The notes: generated from the letters alone by a model not told the origin. DNA of 64,000 nt from Streptococcus suis (GCF_002964045.1 NZ_POPB01000339.1:1-64000); one strand, 5' to 3'. Positions 1-7,580 are shown, counted from the stretch's first letter. Numbers and translations are program-made.

Positions 1-72
1 AATCACCAACGTTTTCAAGAGCGCAACAACGGCCTTGCCCCTCTTGAAATGAGGAACAAGGCCGCCGCCTAA
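1..72 (+). mobile_element. 3' end of an IS3-family transposase (OrfB), cut by the window edge
   Basis: The only frame open from base 1 ends at a TAA at 70-72 and reads NHQRFQERNNGLAPLEMRNK followed by three alanines. This resembles the C terminus of IS3-family OrfB transposases, where a Y/NHxR stretch is followed by a G-L-x-P-x-E/Q-x-R motif. The GTCCACTTGACAGGGAG stretch about 20 bp after the stop may be the outer inverted repeat. That is inference, because the other end lies outside the window. It suggests that the accessory island begins next to an insertion sequence. Confidence 0.5.
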
Positions 73-135
73 TCTTTTATTATTTCATTGTCCACTTGAC
101 AGGGAGCTGTTCAATAAGCTGAGCGATTTTGCTTT

Positions 136-837
136 TTATTTTTCAGCGGTTTCCACAAATTTACTCTTCTTCATTGCTCCCCACGTTAACACAGCTAAAA
201 CAAGATTCCAAAGCAACAAGATTTTTATAGAATCCGCATTCATTGAAAAATGTTCCTTGGTAAAGAAGTCTGTATAGGCTCCCATAAAAGAATAGCCTAC
301 AAGAGTTTCTACACCTTCTTTCAAGCCAGCAAACATTGGCAACAAGGCCACAATAAATGTAATAGGCAAGCCATTGATTTGAGCCTTAGACTGTGTATCA
401 GAAAGCAAACCGATGTACATATTGATCAGCATGACAGCCAAGGAGGTCAGGAACATTACAAGAGCGTATTCGCCATACATTCCTTCTAAATCTGTTTCAG
501 TCAAAATTGGAAATGAAATCAAGGTAATCACCATCATTATCATGGGGTGAATAAGGACTGATAGGATGTATTCATGGTATCTGACACCGCTCAACAATAA
601 GGTCTTGAGCATATTTTTTTCTTTCTCTTCCGCAATCATGGTTGAAATCATCATCCCAATAGACATTGCAATTGCCATAGACAAACAGATAAACATGAGT
701 TTCATTCCTGATGCATCCATAAAATTCTTATAGAGTAAGACCAGCATATAAGGCAACAATATCTGAACAGCTAAATTTTTATTGCTTACTAATAGTTGAT
801 TTCTCAGCCAAAACAAGGCATTCATTCTTCTAAACAT
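136..837 (-). CDS. ABC-2 type transporter permease
   Basis: Integral membrane protein of 233 aa with about six hydrophobic segments (roughly residues 22-38, 45-66, 90-108, 125-145, 153-172 and 205-220). A charged EEKEKNM loop after the second segment is typical of ABC-2 permeases. It overlaps the upstream ATPase gene by 8 bp, so the two are translationally coupled and form one transporter. In streptococcal bacteriocin loci such pairs commonly act in immunity or peptide export, and that role is inferred here from the LytTR-type promoter upstream of the ATPase. The substrate cannot be read from sequence. Confidence 0.85.
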   Translation of the reverse strand: MFRRMNALFWLRNQLLVSNKNLAVQILLPYMLVLLYKNFMDASGMKLMFICLSMAIAMSIGMMISTMIAEEKEKNMLKTLLLSGVRYHEYILSVLIHPMIMMVITLISFPILTETDLEGMYGEYALVMFLTSLAVMLINMYIGLLSDTQSKAQINGLPITFIVALLPMFAGLKEGVETLVGYSFMGAYTDFFTKEHFSMNADSIKILLLWNLVLAVLTWGAMKKSKFVETAEK

Positions 838-1666
838 TTAACTTCTCTCCTGTCAATTGAATAAAAATATCTTCAAGCGTTGGCTCGCATGAGTGGACGG
901 CAATCGCGTTTGATAGGTCATTATTGGTAAAGTTTGCAAACGGAATTTCTTTTTGACTAAAATCAGAATAGGTCACTCTTACCACCTTATCCTGATTGTA
1001 TCTTTGAATAATATCTCTCGGAACTCCATTTTCCACTAATCTACCCTTGTTTAGTAAGACCAACTCATCACAGAGCAGGGTAGCTTCACGCATATCGTGA
1101 GTTGTCAGGAAAATCGTTGTTCCTTGTTCTTTCAAATCCATAAGTAAGGCATGTATGGATTGAGAAGTAGTTGGGTCTAAGCCACTTGTTGGTTCGTCAA
1201 GAAAGAGAATTTTTGGAGCATTCAGTAAGGCTCTGACAAGTAGCATGCGTTGTTTCATGCCAGTTGATAACTTCTCAGCAGGTACCTTCTTGCTATCAAA
1301 CAAACCAACCCGTTTCAATAAGTCATCTATTTTTTCTGCTTTAGCACCAAATAATTTTCCATACAACTGTAAATTCTTTTCCAATGACAATTTCTCATAA
1401 AAACCACTTTTATCACTGACAATTCCAATTTCTTCTAAATCTGACGGAGTCAAATCAGAAGAATCTTTTCCTAGCAACTGACCTTTTCCTTGGTTTGCCT
1501 TCATCTGACCTGTTAAAATGTTGATCATCGTTGTTTTACCAGAACCGGACGGTCCTAAAAATCCAAAGATGTTCCCCTCACGAATTTCAAAACTAATACT
1601 ATTTAATGCAACTTTATCCCCAAAAGACTTGGTAATCTTATCTGCTACAATCATCGTTTCTTTCAT
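830..1666 (-). CDS. ABC transporter ATP-binding protein, LytTR-box controlled
   Basis: 278-aa ATPase with Walker A GPSGSGKTT (about residues 38-46), an LSTGMKQRM signature, Walker B ILFLDEPTSGLD and an H-loop TTHD. The C-terminal extension of about 60 aa after the H-loop is typical of drug or bacteriocin self-protection ATPases that pair with ABC-2 permeases. The ATG is preceded by AAAGGAGATAGGTT. It is first in a two-gene operon with the permease at 136-837. Two promoter signals lie upstream: a LytTR-type direct repeat (1712-1782) and, further out, a ComR-type palindrome (1825-1867). Likely function is immunity to, or export of, a peptide; substrate unknown. Confidence 0.88.
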   Translation of the reverse strand: MKETMIVADKITKSFGDKVALNSISFEIREGNIFGFLGPSGSGKTTMINILTGQMKANQGKGQLLGKDSSDLTPSDLEEIGIVSDKSGFYEKLSLEKNLQLYGKLFGAKAEKIDDLLKRVGLFDSKKVPAEKLSTGMKQRMLLVRALLNAPKILFLDEPTSGLDPTTSQSIHALLMDLKEQGTTIFLTTHDMREATLLCDELVLLNKGRLVENGVPRDIIQRYNQDKVVRVTYSDFSQKEIPFANFTNNDLSNAIAVHSCEPTLEDIFIQLTGEKLNV

Positions 1667-1711
1667 AACCTATCTCCTTTTCCTCAATTCATTGTCATTA
1701 TTTATGAACTT

Positions 1712-1782
1712 AGTATAAAACAAATCAGCATAATAGTTACATTCATGTCACGAACGGTCGCTATTTTGTAATGAATGACCAT
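1712..1782 (-). promoter_or_regulatory. LytTR-type promoter 1
   Basis: On the minus strand, TTCATTAC (1768-1775) and TTCGTGAC (1747-1754) start 21 bp apart. The second repeat is 29 nt from TATACT (1712-1717). Four other promoters in the first 9 kb have the same geometry. LytTR regulators of the ComE/BlpR group bind repeats with about two helical turns of spacing. It drives the ABC genes at 830-1666 and 136-837. Confidence 0.75.
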
Positions 1783-1824
1783 TTTCCGTCTCAAGTTTTT
1801 CTACTAATCCTTATTTATAGTCCT

Positions 1825-1867
1825 AGTATAAGAAAAAAATAAAAAAAGCAACATGACATGTAAGTCA
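1825..1867 (-). promoter_or_regulatory. ComR-box-like promoter after the first ComR-type gene
   Basis: The palindrome TGAC-N6-GTCA (1854-1867) lies 23 nt upstream of TATACT (forward agtata 1825-1830) on the minus strand. The distance is identical to that of the peptide/bacteriocin promoter at 46953-46995. The spacer is T-rich. The same palindrome is also the stem of a hairpin followed by T7, so the site could simply be the terminator of the regulator gene. Both readings are possible. Transcription from here would run into the LytTR promoter and the ABC transporter. Confidence 0.45.
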
Positions 1868-1873
1868 GGTTGC
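1841..1873 (-). terminator. Rho-independent terminator of the ComR-type gene 1885-2775
   Basis: On the minus strand GCAAC..GAC pairs with GTC..GTTGC across a 6-nt loop and is followed by TTTTTTTATTTTTTT. It lies 12 bp after the stop codon. It overlaps the proposed ComR-type palindrome. Confidence 0.7.
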
Positions 1874-1884
1874 ATATTCTCTAT

Positions 1885-2775
1885 TTAGAAACGTGCTAAA
1901 TCATTTTCCTTTTCCATCTTAAGATTTTTCACTAGAATATCATCATTAAGCATCTTCGCGAAGGCAATTGCCTTATCATATAATTCTTCTACTTTTTCCT
2001 TATCATTTTCCACTTCTAGATAGTGTTTTGCTTCAAAAGCGTAGACTACTGGTTTGTGTTGATAGTTGGTTGATTCCTCAATGATTTCCCTTAGAGCATG
2101 GGTATAAATCAGGTAATCTTTTGGATCTGCTTGAACCAAGATATTGATGAGTATCCTCTCCAGAAGATACAAACGTTCGGTATCGCCATAGTCAATATGA
2201 AGCAAGACTTTTTGAGACAATTCCTCAACATAAGAATTGTCTTCCAATCCCATAATACAACACATGAAATAAATGTTGATAATCAACAAGTCATTGTAGT
2301 TAAATCGTTTCTTTTTCAAAATTTGATGAAAATATTCTTCTAACAGTCCCTCACCAAATCCTGTATCTTGGCTACTAAATACATTTGCCTGGGCTTGCAG
2401 GACTTCAACTAGGAGTTGTTCCTCTTCAGGAAGATTATCATAAAAATCATTATAAACCTCATCAAACATCGCTTCTTGTTGAGCAATACGCTCCTCATCG
2501 CCATAAGTGTGAAATTTTATCAGTTTATTTTTTAATACCAGATAACGATTTGGAATCTCAACCTTAGAAACATCTACCAAATCCTGTATTTGTATCCCTA
2601 ATTTTTGAGATAAGAAGAGGAGTTTGGGAATTGTAGCCATTGCTTGTCCATTTTCAATTCGTGCCAACTGTCGGATCGTTAATTCAGTTTCATCATCACA
2701 AATATCTGCTTGAGTTAAGTTTCTACTGATTCGAGCATGTCGAATTTTCTTTCCAATTTCAACCTTTATATCCAT
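1885..2775 (-). CDS. ComR-type (Rgg-like, RRNPP) transcriptional regulator
   Basis: 296 aa. An N-terminal XRE helix-turn-helix (residues about 5-60, containing ELTIRQLARIENGQ) is followed by an all-helical TPR-like region. This is the layout of ComR/ScuR/SarF peptide-sensing regulators, which bind short imported peptides and activate at palindromic boxes. It shares the ELT[IV]RQLARIE[NS]GQ core and overall length with the regulator at 47115-48026. The promoter has TATAAT (forward 2823-2828) with an upstream TG. No obvious comS-like ORF follows, so its cognate peptide is unknown. The box at 1854-1867 suggests that it may control the adjacent ABC transporter. It is not the canonical competence ComR as far as can be seen, since no sigX or comS is adjacent. 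Confidence 0.8.
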   Translation of the reverse strand: MDIKVEIGKKIRHARISRNLTQADICDDETELTIRQLARIENGQAMATIPKLLFLSQKLGIQIQDLVDVSKVEIPNRYLVLKNKLIKFHTYGDEERIAQQEAMFDEVYNDFYDNLPEEEQLLVEVLQAQANVFSSQDTGFGEGLLEEYFHQILKKKRFNYNDLLIINIYFMCCIMGLEDNSYVEELSQKVLLHIDYGDTERLYLLERILINILVQADPKDYLIYTHALREIIEESTNYQHKPVVYAFEAKHYLEVENDKEKVEELYDKAIAFAKMLNDDILVKNLKMEKENDLARF

Positions 2776-2880
2776 TAAATCTCCCCAGATGTGTATTGTT
2801 ATCTCAACTACTAATGTAAAACATTATACCATTTTTAGTGGAAAAAGCGATTCTAATTCGTAACGAATAAAAATGACTAA

Positions 2881-2909
2881 ATCGCCCAGCCTAATAAGCT
2901 GAGCGATTA
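2881..2909 (-). terminator. Terminator of the promoter-2 operon
   Basis: AATCGC-C/T-CAGC arms pair across CTAATAA, at and just after the stop of the gene at 2907. The minus-strand tail is T-rich but interrupted. The 16-bp arm AATAAGCTGAGCGATT recurs at 113-128, after the IS remnant. Confidence 0.55.
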
Positions 2910-3182
2910 TTTTTTCTTCCAATTGTGGAAAATTGATCTGGCAACAAAAAATAGCTGCCCACATACATAAACGAACCAAAGTAGGAAACCGATATAAAAA
3001 CAGCCCAACAGAAAGTAGGGGTTATATGTTAAAGGCTGCAAGATAAACATGAGAAGCCCTACCAAACCCCACCGCATACCCCAGGTCATCTTTCTCTGGA
3101 TAATCCACTCCAGCCAATCTTCTCTAGTTGAACTTCTGGTGTCCAGATATTCTTGATTAAGGTCCTGAAAAAATTTTCTCAT
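2907..3182 (-). CDS. Small two-TM membrane protein of the immunity island
   Basis: 91 aa from the ATG at 3182. A longer in-frame start at 3215 exists but has no ribosome binding site. The N-terminal 40 residues are charged (EYLDTRSSTREDWLEWI), and two hydrophobic helices follow (about residues 40-56 and 60-85), ending in a KKK tail. No family is recognised. It is last in the run CPBP protease - small protein - CPBP protease - this gene, all downstream of LytTR promoter 2. An accessory immunity role is inferred from that context only. Confidence 0.6.
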   Translation of the reverse strand: MRKFFQDLNQEYLDTRSSTREDWLEWIIQRKMTWGMRWGLVGLLMFILQPLTYNPYFLLGCFYIGFLLWFVYVCGQLFFVARSIFHNWKKK

Positions 3183-3278
3183 ATTCTTAATCCCCCCGCA
3201 CTTGCTATTTGGCAATTATAAAATTGCCAACTTCCTCTTAGTATACAGGCATTTCCCCAAATTGTCTACTGTCAATTT

Positions 3279-3953
3279 TTATCCACCAATCTGCACCAAA
3301 CCAAATAGAATTTGGATGATTAAAATGGAGGCATTATATAAGCTATGTGCAAGGATACTGTCCGTCATTCGTCTATTGCACATATACAGATAGCCCAGAT
3401 AAGCCCCTGTTATAAAGTGCCCTAAAAATGCTACTGAAAAGCTCCAAGTATGACAATAGGCAAATAGAAGGGCAGAAAATACGATGACCATTTGAGGATG
3501 CTTAGGAAAATACTGGGCTGTCTTTTCTAACAAAATCCCTCTGTAAAGAAATTCTTCTAAAACTGGAGCAAACAAGACAACTGAGAGAGCCATCACCCAA
3601 AAATTATCCGAATTTAACTGATTGACTATATCCAAGGCGTTAGAATCACTAGGGCTAAGACCCAAATACTGCAAAAGGAGGTTCAGGCCAGTTTCTCCAG
3701 TAAATACCAGTGCTGTCATTCCGACTATTTTTAAAACATTCAGCTTCTCTCTTGAAAAGACTTGATGCTTCATCATTCCTCGTCTGATGACAGAAAGTAG
3801 TGCCAATATTGCAAGACCAAGCCCTATCATGACTGCAAGTTTTAGTAGCACATTCTCTTGAAAGGCTGTTATCCCCACATATGCTGGAAGTTGAATGAGC
3901 AAAGTGAGTAGCAAGGTACCCACAGCTAAACCGATGGATTTTATTATTTTCAT
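3279..3953 (-). CDS. CPBP (CAAX-type) intramembrane metalloprotease
   Basis: 224 aa with about seven TM segments. The CPBP motif 1 is EEFLYRG (about residues 134-140), followed by motif 2 F-x3-H in FAYCHTWSF and a conserved H-x3-N in HSLYN. Bacterial CPBP (Abi) proteins of blp, pln and skk bacteriocin loci provide self-immunity, as known for PncP, SkkI and PlnI. It sits 35 bp after the small protein 3989-4159. With the proteins at 4222-4872 and 6027-6727 it makes three divergent CPBP paralogues in 4 kb. Confidence 0.85.
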   Translation of the reverse strand: MKIIKSIGLAVGTLLLTLLIQLPAYVGITAFQENVLLKLAVMIGLGLAILALLSVIRRGMMKHQVFSREKLNVLKIVGMTALVFTGETGLNLLLQYLGLSPSDSNALDIVNQLNSDNFWVMALSVVLFAPVLEEFLYRGILLEKTAQYFPKHPQMVIVFSALLFAYCHTWSFSVAFLGHFITGAYLGYLYMCNRRMTDSILAHSLYNASILIIQILFGLVQIGG

Positions 3954-3988
3954 ATTCTCAGCTCCTACTCATTTTTTATCTATTACAA

Positions 3989-4159
3989 CTAATTCCGAGT
4001 GTTCTTTTTATATGTATGATAACTTAGAATTAATATTCCTACTAACCCCAATATATTTAAAATATATCGCAAGTAGTCTGTCACTCGAAACAAGTTTAGT
4101 ATTCCCATCATTAATAGTACAAACAAGGGAATAATAGTTATCAATTTTAGCATTTTCAT
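3989..4159 (-). CDS. 56-aa two-TM peptide
   Basis: The ATG at 4159 has GGAGAG 3-4 nt upstream, so I prefer it to an upstream start at 4183. Two hydrophobic helices (about residues 4-23 and 29-47) are separated by FRVTDYLRY, and the basic tail KKNTRN probably faces the cytoplasm. It has no double-glycine leader and is not recognised. It lies between two CPBP protease genes under LytTR promoter 2. Confidence 0.6.
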   Translation of the reverse strand: MKMLKLITIIPLFVLLMMGILNLFRVTDYLRYILNILGLVGILILSYHTYKKNTRN

Positions 4160-4221
4160 ATTCTCTCTCCTTTCCATTGTCATTTATAGCCTATCCAATT
4201 GTTATTCACAATGTTACACCT

Positions 4222-4872
4222 TTACACACTTATAACATTTAAAATGGTCACAATACTGTTCGACAAGATATGTGCCACTATCGGATATTTGAGATGATTG
4301 GTTTTATAGTAAACCCAAGAAAAAACAAGACCCGGGAAAAATAGCATCCAAAAACTTACAGAAATATCATAAGTATGTACAAAAGTAAAAATTACCGTTG
4401 TGACAAAGACACTGATCTTTGGATAAGCCTTATTCCTAATTCTTTCTTGAAAGACACCTCTATATAGATATTCTTCACGAATAGGCCCCAAAATATTTAC
4501 ACTAAGCAAGGCCATCCAACCATATTTGGACTGAAATAGATCTAACATGGAACTATTATCGATGGTCGAACCAGACAATCGTAAAAAAATATTCGATACT
4601 ACAAGTTGTGCCACAATTCCTAGTAAAACCAATCCAAACAGTTTTACATAACTATATTCTCGGACTTGGAGACTATCATCACGATACTTTTTCCGTAATG
4701 TCCCTAATAACCAAAAAATAAGAGCCGTTAGAACAAACCAACATAGTACATGTATGAGATAACCTACTACTGTGTCATCCATCTTTCCCCAAGACATTTC
4801 AGCTATTACAGGGACTTGTATGACTAAGGTCAACAATAAAACCTGTACGATGCTTTTTATCCAATGAACCAT
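4222..4872 (-). CDS. CPBP (CAAX-type) intramembrane metalloprotease
   Basis: 216 aa and multi-spanning, with the catalytic-type motif REEYLYRG (about residues 130-137). Here the usual first Glu of EExxxR follows an Arg, giving R-E-E-Y-L-Y-R. FVHTYD and HILSNS supply the remaining conserved His and Asn. It is first in the operon after LytTR promoter 2 (4912-4982). Probable bacteriocin immunity protease, by family and context. Confidence 0.85.
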   Translation of the reverse strand: MVHWIKSIVQVLLLTLVIQVPVIAEMSWGKMDDTVVGYLIHVLCWFVLTALIFWLLGTLRKKYRDDSLQVREYSYVKLFGLVLLGIVAQLVVSNIFLRLSGSTIDNSSMLDLFQSKYGWMALLSVNILGPIREEYLYRGVFQERIRNKAYPKISVFVTTVIFTFVHTYDISVSFWMLFFPGLVFSWVYYKTNHLKYPIVAHILSNSIVTILNVISV

Positions 4873-4911
4873 TGCTACTCTCCCTTTCTAATAGAATCTT
4901 TTTATGAATTT

Positions 4912-4982
4912 AGTATACAGCAAATCAGCACACCATTCTCATCCCTGTCACGAACGGTTGCTATTTTGTAATGAATGACTAT
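4912..4982 (-). promoter_or_regulatory. LytTR-type promoter 2
   Basis: Minus-strand TTCATTAC (4968-4975) and TTCGTGAC (4947-4954) start 21 bp apart. The -10 TATACT is at 4912-4917, 29 nt from the second repeat. No good -35 is visible, consistent with activator dependence. It drives 4222-4872 and the three genes after it. Confidence 0.75.
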
Positions 4983-5033
4983 TTTTTCGAATTCACCGAA
5001 TTGCATCCAAGATATTCAGCTTAAGATTATCGC

Positions 5034-5062
5034 TTGACAGATGTAAAACAAATAGCTACACT
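5034..5062 (+). promoter_or_regulatory. Promoter of the toxin-antitoxin pair
   Basis: TTGACA (5034-5039), a 17-bp spacer and TACACT (5057-5062). GGAG at 5085-5088 precedes the antitoxin ATG by 9 nt. Confidence 0.6.
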
Positions 5063-5097
5063 ATTGTTATACATATTAGAATTTGGAGTTGAAGACA

Positions 5098-5385
5098 ATG
5101 GCAGGATTGGTTAGGGATAGACAATATAATTTTAGAGTAAATGCACAATTACTGGAACAAGCAAAAATAATCTTATCGGAAAAAGATATGACCCTTTCTG
5201 ATGCTCTTAATTTATTTGTAGAAAGGGTGGTTGAAGAGCAAGATTTGCCAATAAAAACAGTAGAAGAGGCACGTGCAGATGCTTTTCTAGATGAGTTGAT
5301 TGCAGAGCTTGATGAAGGCTACCAAGAAGTTTTATCAGGACACACAACACCTGCTCGTGAGGTATTCGCCAAATATGGTCTATGA
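5098..5385 (+). CDS. RelB/DinJ-family antitoxin
   Basis: 95 aa from the ATG at 5098, which has the properly spaced GGAG; an in-frame TTG at 5083 overlaps that ribosome binding site. The N-terminal ribbon-helix-helix (YNFRVNAQLLEQAKIILSEK..TLSDALNLFVERVV) is the RelB/DinJ DNA-binding and dimerisation fold. The acidic C terminus would wrap the toxin. It overlaps the toxin gene by 11 bp on the plus strand, opposite to everything around it. Autoregulation together with the toxin is expected from the family. Confidence 0.88.
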   Translation: MAGLVRDRQYNFRVNAQLLEQAKIILSEKDMTLSDALNLFVERVVEEQDLPIKTVEEARADAFLDELIAELDEGYQEVLSGHTTPAREVFAKYGL

Positions 5386-5716
5386 AGTACATTTATCTGC
5401 TAAAGCCGAACAAGATTTAGAGGAAATCTACCAGTATTATGTCCGTGAATTTTCAGAATCAAGTGCTCGAAAGGTGCTTGCATCTCTAAGCACAGCTATC
5501 TTGACCTTAGAAATATTTCCAGAGGGATATATTGACCTCGACGCTCGTCTGGGACGAGCATTATTCCCAGAAGGAAAAACAAGGATGATTCCTGGAAAAC
5601 AGCACCTCATCTTCTATTTGATTCGTGGCTCTCATGTAGATATCCTTCGCATTAGAGGAGCAAGGACAGACTACCTAAACAACCTAGACAATCTATTCAA
5701 GCAAACCCTCAAATAA
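5375..5716 (+). CDS. RelE/ParE-superfamily toxin
   Basis: 113 aa starting MVYEVHLSAKAEQDLEEIYQ. The start overlaps the end of the antitoxin gene. The fold signature includes the N-terminal helix LEEIYQYYVREF, the central YIDLDARLG..LFPEGKTRMIPGK region and the C-terminal strands HLIFYLIRG..VDILRIRGAR. That profile fits the ParE/RelE plasmid-stabilisation family (RelE_StbE-like). Whether the target is mRNA or gyrase cannot be told from this alone. The pair is an independent plus-strand cassette inside the minus-strand island. Confidence 0.87.
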   Translation: MVYEVHLSAKAEQDLEEIYQYYVREFSESSARKVLASLSTAILTLEIFPEGYIDLDARLGRALFPEGKTRMIPGKQHLIFYLIRGSHVDILRIRGARTDYLNNLDNLFKQTLK

Positions 5717-5763
5717 CGAGATACTTTCCCCCCTTCAACAAGTCTATCGAAACGAGTGTAAAC

Positions 5764-5788
5764 AAAAAGCTGATTGCTCAGCTTTTTT
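5764..5788 (+). terminator. Terminator of the toxin-antitoxin operon
   Basis: AAAAAGCTGA and TCAGCTTTTTT pair across TTGC, 47 bp after the toxin stop. The symmetry also allows termination of the minus-strand gene 5811-6005. Confidence 0.8.
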
Positions 5789-5810
5789 CATTTTATTTTC
5801 TTCCACTCCC

Positions 5811-6005
5811 TCATCCAAAAACAGAATATAGAAATTCACCGAATTCTTGCCCTGCTGAATATATCGCTGGTACAAGAACTGATCCAAGTGTCATCAAGGT
5901 CAGTGCTACTCCTACCCAGACCAAGAATTTCATTGCAAACGGGGAAGACTCATAAGCTGTTTCAAATTCTTGGTATTTTTTATCTAATTTTTCCATCATT
6001 GTCAT
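5811..6005 (-). CDS. 64-aa membrane peptide of the P-x-G-x-(D/E)-F-G family
   Basis: The ATG at 6005 has AGGAG 7 nt upstream. A charged N terminus is followed by one long hydrophobic helix (about residues 24-48). The C-terminal tail LVPAIYSAGQEFGEFLYSV matches the tails of three other small proteins here (7383, 8415 and 8616). It has no double-glycine leader. Last gene of the run under LytTR promoter 3, 21 bp after a CPBP protease gene. Candidate small immunity or bacteriocin-like peptide; function unknown. Confidence 0.65.
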   Translation of the reverse strand: MTMMEKLDKKYQEFETAYESSPFAMKFLVWVGVALTLMTLGSVLVPAIYSAGQEFGEFLYSVFG

Positions 6006-6026
6006 AACTGAACTCCTTTAACATCA

Positions 6027-6727
6027 CTAACCAAACAGTACCAATAAGTAACCAATAATGGAGAAGATAACCAGTAGGCTATTGTTCAATATATGAACAA
6101 GAATCGCATCCACAATATTGCCACGGCGAGCATAGGCCAAATAGAAGACTGCCCCCAGCAAGAAGTAAAGTGGCAACTCAATTGGATGAATCGCATGAAG
6201 AAGAGCAAAGACAGCTGAACTGATTATCAATTTTAGCCATTTTTGATTTTCTTTGAAGAAATAACTGCTAAACAAACCTCTGAAAACAAGCTCTTCCATA
6301 AAAGGAGCAAAGACACCTATTGCAACATGAAAGGCAACAAAGTATAGCGGAAACATCTTCGCCAATTGCTCATTTGTAGCCAAGAGTGCTGCATCGTTGG
6401 CTGTGGTGGCATTGCCAGTAACCAACTGGGTCAATAGCGTTCCGCCAATACCAACAACCCGTCCAGCCAAGAAAAATAGCAGAGCAAACCCAAAATCTTT
6501 CCAGGTAAATGTGAACCCTTTTTGCTGGTCAGGCAGACCTTTCTTATACCGTTTCCAAGTCCACACCACAATAGCTGTAGCAATGGCCAGATAGCCAATG
6601 CCAGAAACCCACTGCATGGCACCTGACATCGAATCCTGTATGGCAATCAATCGCATCGGAGTTATGTTAATCGCAACGATGACAAGAATCAAACCAATAA
6701 ATTTTAAATATTTTTAACACGTTTCAT
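6027..6727 (-). pseudogene. CPBP (CAAX-type) protease with an N-terminal frameshift
   Basis: The best start is the ATG at 6727, with GGAGG 8-9 nt upstream, but that frame reads MKRVKNI and stops. One extra A in the A5 run (forward 6711-6715) would join MKRVKKYLKF to the long frame beginning GLILVIVAINITP. The downstream 221-aa frame (TTG at 6692) is intact, with several TM helices, the EELVFRG catalytic motif, F-x3-H in FALLHAIH and HILNN. Reinitiation at TTG might still yield protein, so the gene may be broken, slippage-dependent or affected by a sequence error. Predicted immunity-type protease under LytTR promoter 3. Confidence 0.7.
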
Positions 6728-6730
6728 AAG

Positions 6731-7141
6731 CTAGTCCTCCTTTTTAGTCTTATTCACTTTCATTAGAAAATACAATGCAATAAAGAGCATTGGATAGAAA
6801 TTAGATGAGAAAACATCTACTGTTTTTCCAAGAACAAGCCAAGCCATTAGGTGAATAAGAACGGCAGTGACCAAAATTCCTTCAACAAGCCTTTGCAAGA
6901 ACTGCATAATTTTATTCTTTCTTTGATAGTCATCATTTGATGTTTGTTTTCCATTTTTATTTCTCCTTCCCGTAAAGCTCAAAAAGGTAGCGGAATATAT
7001 GATAGCGTATGTAGATGGAATATATAATTCTATATCAAAATTAATTATAGATACATCTGCTAAGATACATAGAATTGCATAACTAATGATTAGAATACTA
7101 ATTATGGTTTTGATTTTATCCATTGTTTTAAATTTAGTCAT
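6731..7141 (-). CDS. Four-TM small membrane protein
   Basis: 136 aa from the ATG at 7141, which has AAGGAG upstream; an in-frame start at 7216 lacks one. It has TM pairs at about residues 12-30 and 36-52 and at about 88-108 and 115-130, separated by a basic hydrophilic loop (GRRNKNGKQ..YQRKNK). No family is recognised. Like its neighbours it is preceded by the shared leader AAAGAAAACAAGAACAAGGAG, suggesting cassette-like duplication. Immunity role inferred from context. Confidence 0.6.
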   Translation of the reverse strand: MTKFKTMDKIKTIISILIISYAILCILADVSIINFDIELYIPSTYAIIYSATFLSFTGRRNKNGKQTSNDDYQRKNKIMQFLQRLVEGILVTAVLIHLMAWLVLGKTVDVFSSNFYPMLFIALYFLMKVNKTKKED

Positions 7142-7175
7142 ATATTTTCTCCTTGTTCTTGTTTTCTTTACTAAC

Positions 7176-7357
7176 TTACTTTTCCTTGTTTTGTCCCTTA
7201 TTTGTAAAAATGGCAAAAGCGATGATTAGACCTGGATTACTGACTGCTAAAATATTGAAATAGTCTTTAATGTTTTCATCTGACAAATTCGCACAGATTT
7301 TAAAAACTATCCAAAGTACAACGGGAATCAAAACTGCATAGAATTTTTTTTCTTCAT
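7176..7357 (-). pseudogene. Small membrane ORF broken in a poly-A tract
   Basis: The ATG at 7357 has GGAG 8 nt upstream, but after MKKKNSMQF it meets TGA. Adding one A to the A8 run (forward T8 at 7344-7351) restores a frame of about 60 codons, starting MKKKKFYAVLIPVVLWIVFK and ending in NKGQNKEK at the TAA at 7176-7178. It has two hydrophobic segments, like the surrounding peptides. The tract could give phase variation or transcriptional slippage; a decayed gene or a sequencing indel are equally possible. Confidence 0.6.
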
Positions 7358-7382
7358 CTTCAATTCTCCTTGTTCTTGTTTT

Positions 7383-7544
7383 TTATAAAACATTTTCTAA
7401 TAAAACACCGACTTCATATCCAAAATATTTAAAAACTGTATAGACAGGTGGAACGAGCCAAGCAAATACTACTAGAGATAGTATGAGAATAGCTACCGTT
7501 TTAAAATCAAATTTTCTTCCTTCCTTAGGATATTTATGTTCCAT
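7383..7544 (-). CDS. 53-aa membrane peptide of the P-x-G-x-(D/E)-F-G family
   Basis: The ATG at 7544 lies near the shared AAGAACAGGAG leader; an in-frame ATG at 7592 overlaps the promoter and is less likely. The basic N terminus (MEHKYPKEGRKF) is followed by one TM helix (about residues 15-32) and the tail VPPVYTVFKYFGYEVGVLL, similar to 5811, 8415 and 8616. First gene after LytTR promoter 3. Function unknown. Confidence 0.65.
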   Translation of the reverse strand: MEHKYPKEGRKFDFKTVAILILSLVVFAWLVPPVYTVFKYFGYEVGVLLENVL

Positions 7545-7580
7545 CTTTGTTTCTCCTGTTCTTGTTTTCTTTACACTCTT

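Noticed and set aside
1700-1790. 26-codon ORF starting MVIHYKIATVRD as a pheromone of the first ComR-type regulator
   Set aside because: It runs through the LytTR repeats, has only a weak ribosome binding site and no WW or other pheromone pattern; the open frame is probably chance.
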